Shown here: piece after piece, positions 1 to 5,403 of the stretch
How the letters are laid out: every line of letters starts with the position of its first letter
Position numbering within the stretch: the first letter of the stretch is position 1
Source: an uncultured Bacteroidales bacterium
GTDB taxonomy: Bacteria; Bacteroidota; Bacteroidia; Bacteroidales; UBA932
Reading direction: 5' to 3'
Assembly: GCA_902488725.1 (NCBI GenBank)
Contig: CABTXO010000138.1
Coordinates: 1-5,436 of the forward strand
Length of the DNA stretch: 5,436 nucleotides
Notes under the pieces: model-generated
The model's input: the letters and a program-made list of their open reading frames with translations, nothing else
Told to the model about the DNA's origin: nothing
Database searches by the model: none
Translations under genes and position numbers: made by a program

Positions 1-2
1 GC

Positions 3-1160
3 GGCTCCTCTAGCCGGTCCTCTTCGCCGACGGTCCGGGGCAGCGCGCAGGACAACACGACCCGCCGCGGCACCGCGGTCACCCGTGACAGCCGCAGATC
101 CGGCTCCTATTCCCGCGGCGGCGGTTCGGATGCGCGGAGTTCCGTCTCCCGCAGCCGCGGTTCCGTCTCCAGAAGCTCCGGCACCCGGGTCGCCCGTCCG
201 GTCGACCAAAGCGCCAGATCTTCCGCCCGCGGCTCCTACACCCGTTCCTCTTCTTCGAGAAGTTCCGCCGTCCGCAACGATGCACGCGATGCATCCGCCC
301 GCGTCGGCAATGTCACCCGCGGCGGCCTTTCCGCCTCCGATGCGAGACGGGGCAGCCTGGCACGGGAGACCCGCAGCGACTTCATGCGGATCGGCGAAGA
401 CCGGAACGTGTTCCGGATCCCGCCCAGGGAGCGCGACTTCCTGGAGTACAGCCGTCCGAGCCACTTCTGGGGCTACCATCCGCACTATTACGGCTACCGG
501 GTCAACTACCTGCCGCCGAGATTCAGAAGGCTGCGTTACTGGGGCGTCGACTACTGCTTCTACGACGGGATCTACTACCGTCCCTTTGCAGACTACTACA
601 TCGTATGCCGCCCTCCCTTCGGAATCACGTTCGCACTCGACCTGATGGACATCCCCTTCGCCGCCGTGAACTTCGCCTACTACGGCAATGTCTACAGGAC
701 CTACCGGGCGATCGATGCCAACAACAGGCTGATCGACGAGCAGAACCGGATCATCGCGCAGAACAACGCCACCCTCGCCGCGCAGAACAATGCCATCGCA
801 TTGAATTCGAACCGGGCGAACGCTGCCTACTCTCTCGCGGACCGTCTCGGGCTCGTTCAGAGCTACGCCTACGCCACCCAGCCTTACTACTATCAGGACG
901 GCGTGTTCTACATCGTCAACGGCAACAATGAGTACGAGGTCATCGTTCCTCCCGCAGGAGCCCTGGTAAGCGAACTCCCGGACGATTACGACACGATCTC
1001 CATGGACGGCATGGACTTCTACAAGGTGGATGATACGGTCTACCGGCTGACGCTTGTGGACGGCGCCCCCTACCTCGAGGTCCTCGGACAGATGTACGGC
1101 AACCTGGCGCAGAAGTACAATTATTATGCGAACGGGCAGAACTACAACAATCTGTATTGA
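3..1160 (+). CDS. DUF6515-like Tyr-rich secreted/envelope protein with Ser/Arg-rich N-terminal region (5' partial)
   Basis: The frame is open from the first complete codon at 3 to the TGA at 1158-1160 (385 residues visible), so the true start lies upstream of the window and the ATG at 384 is internal. Residues 1-127 are low complexity: 35 Ser and 26 Arg, with no Lys or Cys, likely disordered. The rest is Tyr-rich (35 Tyr in 258 residues). It carries repeated short motifs of the kind seen in DUF6515 proteins: GVDYCFYDGIYYRPF (about 181-195), QDGVFYIV followed by VIVPPAGALVSELP (about 298-325), and DFYKVDDTVYRL (about 338-349). Between them, about 236-269 is an Asn/Gln/Ala-rich stretch with coiled-coil character and the repeated word AQNNA. 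Export is inferred from the family, since any signal peptide would be in the missing part. The molecular function is unknown. The stop lies 5 bp before the downstream kinase gene, suggesting co-transcription. The family name is from recall of motif style, so moderately sure. Confidence 0.82.
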   Translation, partial: GSSSRSSSPTVRGSAQDNTTRRGTAVTRDSRRSGSYSRGGGSDARSSVSRSRGSVSRSSGTRVARPVDQSARSSARGSYTRSSSSRSSAVRNDARDASARVGNVTRGGLSASDARRGSLARETRSDFMRIGEDRNVFRIPPRERDFLEYSRPSHFWGYHPHYYGYRVNYLPPRFRRLRYWGVDYCFYDGIYYRPFADYYIVCRPPFGITFALDLMDIPFAAVNFAYYGNVYRTYRAIDANNRLIDEQNRIIAQNNATLAAQNNAIALNSNRANAAYSLADRLGLVQSYAYATQPYYYQDGVFYIVNGNNEYEVIVPPAGALVSELPDDYDTISMDGMDFYKVDDTVYRLTLVDGAPYLEVLGQMYGNLAQKYNYYANGQNYNNLY

Positions 1161-1165
1161 AACTG

Positions 1166-2581
1166 ATGGACAAGCTTCGACAATTATTTGAAAGTTACAC
1201 GGGCCAACAGGTCACGGAAACGAAGGAGTTGAATTCCTCCGGCAGCAACAGGAGATATTTCCGCCTCACAGGCGGAAATATCTCCATTATTGGCGTGATC
1301 GGGACCAGTTTTGCGGAAAACCGCGCATTCGTCGCGCTGAGCAGACACTTTATCGAGAAAGGCATCAAGGTGCCCAAGGTATTCGCAGTCAGTGAGGACG
1401 GCATGCGGTATATCCAGGAAGATCTGGGGGACGACCAGCTCTATCTGGTGATCGCGCACGGGCGGGAAAGCGGAGAGTACAGTTCCTACGAAAGCCGCCT
1501 GCTCTGCCGGGCGATGGAGATGCTGCCGAAGATCCAGTTCAAGGGGGCGCAGCAGCTGGACTGGTCCGTCTGCTATCCGGAGCCGGCTTTCAACGAGAGG
1601 ATGATCCTCTTCGACCTGAACTACTTCAAGTATTGCTTCCTCAAGGCGACCGGTCTGGAATTCAACGAGGTGCGGCTGCAGGATGACTTCGAGCGGCTGA
1701 AGGACGATCTCACGCAGGACATGGGCGACACCTTCATGTACCGGGATTTCCAGGCCCGGAACGTGATGATTGTGGAAGGGGAACCCTATTTCATCGATTT
1801 TCAGGGAGGACGTCGCGGTCCGATCTACTACGATGTGGCTTCATTCGTGTGGCAGGCGCGGTCCCGCTACCCCGAGAAGCTCCGTAAGGAGATGATCCAG
1901 ACCTATCTGTCTGCGCTCAAGGGATATGTCCAGGTGGACGAAGCCCATTTCAACGAGCGGCTGCGTCTGTTCGTTCTGTTCCGGACCCTGCAGGTGCTCG
2001 GCGCCTACGGATTCCGGGGCTATTTCGAGAAGAAACCGCATTTCCTGGCCAGCGTCCCGTATGCATTGAGCAACTTGCGCAGGCTGCTCCAGCGCCCGTT
2101 CCGGGCCTATCCCTACCTGACCGAGCTGCTCACGAAACTGACCACGCTGGCACAGTTCAACGACATCGCGGAAGACAAGCGACTGGAAGTCAAAATCTTC
2201 AGCTTCGCCTACAAAAAGGGGATCCCGGTGGACACGAGCGGAAACGGCGGCGGGTATGTCTTCGACTGCCGGGCCATCAACAATCCCGGGAAATACGAGC
2301 ATTTCCGTCAGTTCACGGGACTGGACAAGGAGGTGGTCAAATTCATGGAAGATGACGGGGGCGTATTCCAGTTCCTGGACAACGTGTACAAGCTGGTGGA
2401 CCCGCATGTGAAGCGTTTCATCGAGCGGAAGTTCACCCATCTGCAGGTCTGTTTCGGCTGCACCGGCGGCCAGCACCGCAGCGTGTACTGCACCGAGCGG
2501 CTGGCGCAGCATCTGGCCGACAAGTTCGATGTGAAGATCACCATTTTCCATCGGGAGCTGGGCATCGAGAAGATTTTCTGA
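1166..2581 (+). CDS. AmgK-like amino-sugar kinase (APH fold) fused to RapZ C-terminal domain
   Basis: A 471-residue two-domain protein. Residues about 1-335 look like an aminoglycoside-phosphotransferase-fold kinase close to AmgK, which phosphorylates MurNAc/GlcNAc at C1. It has the N-lobe motif SNRRYFRL (27-34), a catalytic loop YRDFQARN (192-199; Asp194, Asn199; Tyr where His is usual) and a metal-binding IDFQ (Asp211). Residues about 341-471 match the RapZ C-terminal domain: FSFAYKKGIPVD, YVFDCRAINNPG, TGLDKEV and the signature GCTGGQHRSVY (431-441). The RapZ N-terminal Walker-A domain is absent, replaced by the sugar kinase. The end (HRELGIEKIF) lacks the basic tail that E. coli RapZ uses for sRNA binding, so I infer metabolite sensing rather than RNA adaptor work. 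ATG 1166 is preferred; an in-frame TTG at 1157 overlaps the upstream stop and would add three residues. The next gene, MurU-like, supports a role in peptidoglycan salvage. Cytoplasmic. The substrate is inferred. Confidence 0.9.
   Translation: MDKLRQLFESYTGQQVTETKELNSSGSNRRYFRLTGGNISIIGVIGTSFAENRAFVALSRHFIEKGIKVPKVFAVSEDGMRYIQEDLGDDQLYLVIAHGRESGEYSSYESRLLCRAMEMLPKIQFKGAQQLDWSVCYPEPAFNERMILFDLNYFKYCFLKATGLEFNEVRLQDDFERLKDDLTQDMGDTFMYRDFQARNVMIVEGEPYFIDFQGGRRGPIYYDVASFVWQARSRYPEKLRKEMIQTYLSALKGYVQVDEAHFNERLRLFVLFRTLQVLGAYGFRGYFEKKPHFLASVPYALSNLRRLLQRPFRAYPYLTELLTKLTTLAQFNDIAEDKRLEVKIFSFAYKKGIPVDTSGNGGGYVFDCRAINNPGKYEHFRQFTGLDKEVVKFMEDDGGVFQFLDNVYKLVDPHVKRFIERKFTHLQVCFGCTGGQHRSVYCTERLAQHLADKFDVKITIFHRELGIEKIF
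1251..1285 (+). repeat. Perfect 15-bp inverted repeat (hairpin) inside the kinase gene
   Basis: The arm GGAGATATTTCCGCC (1251-1265) is followed by the loop TCACA (1266-1270) and the exact reverse complement GGCGGAAATATCTCC (1271-1285). It begins 85 nt after the ATG and covers codons 29-40 (RRYFRLTGGNIS) of the kinase N-lobe. In mRNA this would fold as a 15-bp stem with a 5-nt loop. No T-run follows, so it does not look like a simple intrinsic terminator. The encoded residues fit the kinase family through the whole hairpin, which argues against an assembly fold-back. Confidence 0.95.
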
Positions 2582-2602
2582 GTGTACGTGCAGAAAAGAA
2601 AT

Positions 2603-3367
2603 ATGAAAGCCATGATTTTCGCCGCCGGACTCGGAACCCGGCTGAAACCCCTCACCGACCATCTTCCGAAGGCCTTGGTGTCCGTGGGCGGAAAGCCCCT
2701 GCTCTACCATGTCGTGCGGAAACTCAAGGCGGCCGGTTTCACGGAGATCGTGATCAACGTCCACCATTTCGCGGACTCGGTCGTCGGCTATGTACACGAG
2801 CAGGACGATTTCGGCATCACCGTCCGCTTTTCTGACGAACGGGATCTCCTGCGGGAGACCGGGGGCGGCATCCGGTTTGCCGAACCCTTGCTCCGCTCCG
2901 GAGATGCTTCAGAAAAGGATTTCCTCGTCCACAATGTGGACATCCTGTCGAATCTGGATCTGAATGCGTTCATTTCCCGGAACCCTGCCGATGCACTTGC
3001 AACTTTGGTCGTCAGCGATCGGAAGACGCAGCGGTACCTCCTCTTCAACGAAGACATGCGGCTGGTCGGATGGACCAACATCGCCACAGGGGAAGTCCGC
3101 AGCCCCTATCCCCGCCTGGATCCCGAAAAATGCAGAAAATTAGCATTCGGCGGAATTCATCTTGTTTCCGAAAGAATATTCCGTATATTCGCAGATGACA
3201 ACTGGGGCGGTCGCTTTTCCATCATGGACTTCTACCTGGCCTCCTGTGCGGAGCATCCGATTTACGGATTCGCACCGTCCGGACTGGAAGTGCTGGATGC
3301 GGGCAAGCCGGAATCGATCTCCCGGGCTGACGTTTTGTTGAGAAACAATCCACTTAATTTTTATTAA
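2603..3367 (+). CDS. MurU-like sugar-1-phosphate nucleotidyltransferase
   Basis: A 254-residue GT-A/Rossmann nucleotidyltransferase. It opens with MKAMIFAAGLGTRLKPLT, the GxGTR nucleotide loop (residues 9-13), followed by the catalytic PK at 22-23. Further family motifs are ETGGGI (85-90), a metal-binding Asp113 in VHNVDIL, FGGIHLVS (182-189) and LDAGKPES (231-238). Family members transfer UMP or GMP from the NTP to a sugar-1-phosphate. The upstream AmgK-like kinase makes MurU (MurNAc-1-P uridylyltransferase, forming UDP-MurNAc) the best reading; a mannose-1-phosphate guanylyltransferase is the alternative. The ATG at 2603 is chosen because the family begins at the MKAMIFAAG strand and because an A-rich leader (AGAAAAGAAAT) precedes it; a GTG at 2582 would add seven unconserved residues. 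It starts 21 bp after the kinase stop and ends 4 bp before mscL, fitting one operon. Confidence 0.9.
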   Translation: MKAMIFAAGLGTRLKPLTDHLPKALVSVGGKPLLYHVVRKLKAAGFTEIVINVHHFADSVVGYVHEQDDFGITVRFSDERDLLRETGGGIRFAEPLLRSGDASEKDFLVHNVDILSNLDLNAFISRNPADALATLVVSDRKTQRYLLFNEDMRLVGWTNIATGEVRSPYPRLDPEKCRKLAFGGIHLVSERIFRIFADDNWGGRFSIMDFYLASCAEHPIYGFAPSGLEVLDAGKPESISRADVLLRNNPLNFY

Positions 3368-3371
3368 CGAT

Positions 3372-3800
3372 ATGGCAAAAAGTTCTTTCTGGGCCGATTT
3401 CAAGGCCTTTGCAATGAAGGGAAACGTGATTGACATGGCGGTCGGCATCGTGATCGGCGGTGCCTTCGGCAAGATCATCACCTCCCTGGTCAACGATCTC
3501 ATCATGCCGGCCGTCGGCGGGCTGCTCGGCGGCTTCAATTTCACGGACCTGAAGGTCGTGCTCCATCAGGCCGTGATGGAGGGTGAGGAAATCGTCAAGC
3601 CCGAAGTGGCCTTGAATTACGGCAACTTCATCCAGGAAGTAGTCGACTTCCTGATCATCGCCTTGTCCATCTTCCTCGTGATCCGCGCGATTATGAAGCT
3701 CCAACGGAAGAAGGAAGAAGAGAAACCTGCGGAACCCGCTCCGAAAGCCGACGATGTCGTGCTGCTCGAAGAGATCCGCGACCTGCTCAAAAACAAGTAG
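3372..3800 (+). CDS. mscL: Large-conductance mechanosensitive channel MscL
   Basis: A 142-residue protein of the usual MscL length that matches the family along its whole length. It has an amphipathic N-terminus (FWADFKAFAMKGN), TM1 at about 18-47 with the conserved IDMAVGIVIGGAFGKIITSL core and NDLIMP at the end, a periplasmic loop at about 50-84, TM2 at about 86-109 (FIQEVVDFLIIALSIFLVIR), the RKKEEE charge cluster at 112-117, and the C-terminal helix VVLLEEIRDLLK that forms the cytoplasmic bundle. The channel is a homopentamer in the inner membrane that opens under membrane tension to release solutes during hypo-osmotic shock. The ATG follows the nucleotidyltransferase stop by 4 bp, so mscL is probably last in the operon. 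It ends 3 bp from the convergent AraC-family gene, with no clear terminator hairpin in the gap. Confidence 0.97.
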   Translation: MAKSSFWADFKAFAMKGNVIDMAVGIVIGGAFGKIITSLVNDLIMPAVGGLLGGFNFTDLKVVLHQAVMEGEEIVKPEVALNYGNFIQEVVDFLIIALSIFLVIRAIMKLQRKKEEEKPAEPAPKADDVVLLEEIRDLLKNK

Positions 3801-3803
3801 GAA

Positions 3804-4712
3804 TCATCTCGGCTTCTTGCTGTAGTCCTTCGGCGTACAGCCGACGGCCGCTTTGAAATATTTTCCGAAGTAGGATGGGTTCGGGAAGTGCAGGTGCTCG
3901 CTGACCTGCTCGACCGAAAGGTTTCCGCCTTTCAGCAGGGTTTTGGCTTCCCGGATCACATAGTCCCGGATCCAGTCTTTGGCGAATTTGCCTGACTTCC
4001 CGTGCACCACCTGGGCGAAATGCTTGGGGGACATGCACAGGAAGTTTGCATAGTAGGTGACGCTCCGCTGCTCCCGGAACCGCTGGTTGAGTTCCTGCAG
4101 GAAGCGCGACATCACGTCACCCGGATCGGAACCTTTTCCGCCCGGCAGCTTGTCTCCCCGTTCGAACAGCGCACGTGCCACGATGCTGCTCAACAGCAGC
4201 AGGGCGCCGTACAGCGCCTCGTCCTTCAGCACCTCGATCGGCTTCAGGATGATCTTCCGGATATAGTCCAGGATCGTCAGGCCTGCCGTTACCCGTTCCC
4301 TTTCGAGCGAGATCAGAAAGGGTTCGGACAGATGGGCCTTGATCATCTGGATGCTGGCTTCTTTGCCTTCGCTGAGCGGCGTTTCCGTCGCTGCGGCAAT
4401 AATGGCGGCTTTGAAGTCCGTACTGGTCTTCACCTCTTCGACAATGCATCTGGGTGCAATGGACAGCACGGAGTTGCGCTGCATCCCGAACCATTCTCCA
4501 TCGATCTTAATATCAGCCTTCCCTTCCCGGCAGACCAGGAAGGTCGTGAACCGAAATTTGGTGGGAAGGGGTGGATCCGGCAACATCCGGAGCAGAAAGT
4601 CCGGTTCACCCAGCATGTCCAGGTTGTCGTTCAGGACCAGCTGGTCCCGGTAGCGCAGAAAGTGTCCCGTATTCCGCAGATCTTCGAGTTCAATTTCGCC
4701 AATTCTCATCAT
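3804..4712 (-). CDS. AraC-family transcriptional regulator
   Basis: A 302-residue regulator. The N-terminal part (about 40-95) resembles the cupin-like sensing domain of Bacteroidota AraC proteins (FRFTTFLVCREGKADIKIDG, then SVLSIAP). A helical linker follows at about 120-195. The C-terminal AraC/XylS DNA-binding domain has a first helix-turn-helix at about 217-248 (YYANFLCMSPKHFAQVV) and a second at about 266-297 (VEQVSEHLHFPNPSYFGKYFKAAVGCTP), with the usual F-x-K-x-F and P-x-x-Y ends. ATG 4712 is chosen, with a second ATG adjacent at 4709. A TTG at 4733 would extend the protein by seven residues but abuts the 12-bp repeats. The ligand is unknown. It is divergent from a TonB-dependent receptor gene across a 206-bp spacer, so the likely target is that receptor, itself, or both. 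It converges on mscL with a 3-bp gap. Confidence 0.95.
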   Translation of the reverse strand: MMRIGEIELEDLRNTGHFLRYRDQLVLNDNLDMLGEPDFLLRMLPDPPLPTKFRFTTFLVCREGKADIKIDGEWFGMQRNSVLSIAPRCIVEEVKTSTDFKAAIIAAATETPLSEGKEASIQMIKAHLSEPFLISLERERVTAGLTILDYIRKIILKPIEVLKDEALYGALLLLSSIVARALFERGDKLPGGKGSDPGDVMSRFLQELNQRFREQRSVTYYANFLCMSPKHFAQVVHGKSGKFAKDWIRDYVIREAKTLLKGGNLSVEQVSEHLHFPNPSYFGKYFKAAVGCTPKDYSKKPR

Positions 4713-4736
4713 GTGATAAGCCGGTAAGTGCAATTG

Positions 4737-4784
4737 TTAAAGATAGAATTAAAGATAGAATTAAAGATAGAATTAAAGATAGAA
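4737..4784. repeat. Four tandem 12-bp repeats (TTAAAGATAGAA) upstream of the AraC-family gene
   Basis: There are four perfect copies of TTAAAGATAGAA at 4737-4748, 4749-4760, 4761-4772 and 4773-4784, followed by a broken fifth (TAAAGAT, 4785-4791). The tract begins 25 bp upstream of the regulator's ATG. Read on the - strand, every unit contains TATCTTTA, which matches five of the six fixed bases of the Bacteroidota -7 element TAnnTTTG. Perfect short tandem copies are prone to slipped-strand copy-number change, which here would alter the regulator's promoter and leader, not its protein. Confidence 0.97.
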
Positions 4785-4805
4785 TAAAGATTCCGGATAA
4801 CCAAT
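4774..4805 (-). promoter_or_regulatory. Predicted promoter of the AraC-family gene
   Basis: On the - strand, ATTG (4805-4802) is followed after 20 bp by TATCTTTA (4781-4774), close to the Bacteroidota pattern TTTG, about 20 bp, TAnnTTTG; the final G is missing. The -7 element lies in the outermost 12-bp repeat unit. The implied transcript start is near 4770, giving a leader of roughly 58 nt that runs through the remaining repeats. Neighbouring repeat units offer the same -7 word, but only this one has a TTG at the right spacing. Confidence 0.42.
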
Positions 4806-4822
4806 TAGACGATCGTTAATAA

Positions 4823-4850
4823 TTGTGATTCCAGTCCGTATGAATCACAA
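4823..4850. promoter_or_regulatory. 9-bp inverted repeat, candidate operator between divergent promoters
   Basis: TTGTGATTC (4823-4831) and GAATCACAA (4842-4850) are exact reverse complements separated by 10 nt. The centre is near -58 of the predicted receptor start and about -67 of the predicted regulator start, a position suited to an activator serving both. Half-sites are 19 bp centre to centre, close to two helical turns, so a dimer could bind on one face. TGTGA and TCACA resemble CRP half-sites, but the 16-bp spacing is not that of CRP. No T-run follows, so a terminator is unlikely. Confidence 0.6.
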
Positions 4851-4859
4851 GAAATTGGC

Positions 4860-4891
4860 ATTGTTCATTTTTACCTTCCAGCGTAGATTTG
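4860..4891 (+). promoter_or_regulatory. Predicted promoter of the TonB-dependent receptor gene
   Basis: ATTG (4860-4863), a 20-bp spacer, then TAGATTTG (4884-4891), a full match to the Bacteroidota -7 consensus TAnnTTTG with a three-of-four match at -33. The implied start near 4895 gives a leader of about 24 nt before the ATG at 4919. The candidate operator dyad ends 9 bp upstream of the -33 element. Confidence 0.6.
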
Positions 4892-4913
4892 CATGCTCAT
4901 TCAAAAAGTGGAC

Positions 4914-4925
4914 TTCGCATGCGAA
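4914..4925. repeat. 12-bp palindrome centred on the receptor start codon
   Basis: TTCGCATGCGAA reads the same on both strands and includes the ATG (4919-4921). Its core GCATGC also occurs at 4891-4896, overlapping the end of the -7 element, and at 4975-4980 within the signal-peptide region. It could be a protein-binding site or chance. Confidence 0.5.
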
Positions 4926-5403
4926 AACTCTTATCCATTTTGCTCATAGGGGGAGCGTGCCTTTCCGGTGCGATGCATGCCTTTGGCCAGGGATTGATTC
5001 AGGGCAATGTGGTGGAAGCGGATAGCGGGGACGCTGTTGCAGGGGCAGTCGTTACCGTTCCCGGGAATCGTTCCGTGTGGGTTGTAACTGACTCTCTCGG
5101 AAGATTCAGTCTTCGGTCCGGCGCAACTCGGCTGGAGATTTCATGTCTGGGTTATCTGAAACTTGAATGTCCCGTCAGGAAAGACCGGATGTATCGTCTT
5201 GTCATGGCTTCCTACGCAATTCAGGAAGTCGTCATCACCGCCACGGAGAATCACGGACTGACTTGTACCTCCCGCATCGGTGAGGATGCAATCGCGCACA
5301 TCCAGCCCTCTAGTTTCGCCGATCTGCTTGAATTGTTGCCCGGAGGGCGGTCTATCGATCCTGCTTTCGCAAAGCCGCAGACGATCAATCTCCGTGCTGC
5401 AGG
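4919..5403 (+). CDS. TonB-dependent outer-membrane receptor, N-terminal fragment (3' partial)
   Basis: Only the first 161 codons are present; the frame stays open until the adapter at 5404. Residues 1-24 are a signal peptide: basic MRK, a hydrophobic core, and probable cleavage near HAFGQG. Residues about 27-100 form a carboxypeptidase-regulatory-like beta-sandwich (IQGNVVEADSGDAVAGA, VVTDSLGRFSL, LEISCLGYL), typical of Bacteroidota receptors. EVVITAT (103-109) is the usual link before the plug, and the plug begins with SSFADLLELLPGG (131-143) and INLRAA. Such receptors import bulky substrates (glycans, metal chelates, cobalamin) across the outer membrane using TonB energy; the substrate cannot be told from this part. 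SusC-type or another class is undecided. Third codon positions are less GC-rich than in mscL (about 23 of the first 40 codons versus 30 of 40), a weak hint of a different history. The divergent AraC-family gene is the likely regulator. Confidence 0.9.

Noticed and set aside
85..645. Pro/Ala/Thr-rich open frame on the + strand
   Set aside because: It overlaps the Ser/Arg-rich and Tyr-rich protein in another frame; its composition is what shifted GC-rich Ser/Arg codons give, and it shows no domain.
1841..2797. Long - strand open frame (318 codons) opposite the kinase-RapZ gene
   Set aside because: It lies antisense to a gene with clear catalytic and RapZ motifs and runs into the nucleotidyltransferase; its translation has no recognisable motif.
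3775..3830. Possible bidirectional terminator between mscL and the convergent regulator
   Set aside because: The gap is 3 bp and I found no GC-rich stem with a T-run on either strand nearby.
4002..4727. Long + strand open frame opposite the AraC-family gene
   Set aside because: Shadow of a convincing AraC/XylS reading with both helix-turn-helix motifs; no domain of its own.
4809..4816. 8-bp palindrome ACGATCGT in the spacer
   Set aside because: Too short to stand alone and does not extend; no link to either promoter element.
4571..4819. Open frame whose end reads as repeated DRIK
   Set aside because: The repeat peptide is only the 12-bp tandem DNA repeat translated; the rest is antisense to the regulator gene.
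4824..4849. CRP/FNR-type site (TGTGA...TCACA)
   Set aside because: The half-sites are 16 bp apart where the CRP consensus has 6, so only the half-site words match.
4825..5025. Short + strand open frame of 66 codons crossing the spacer
   Set aside because: It starts inside the candidate operator, crosses the predicted promoter and overlaps the receptor signal peptide in another frame.
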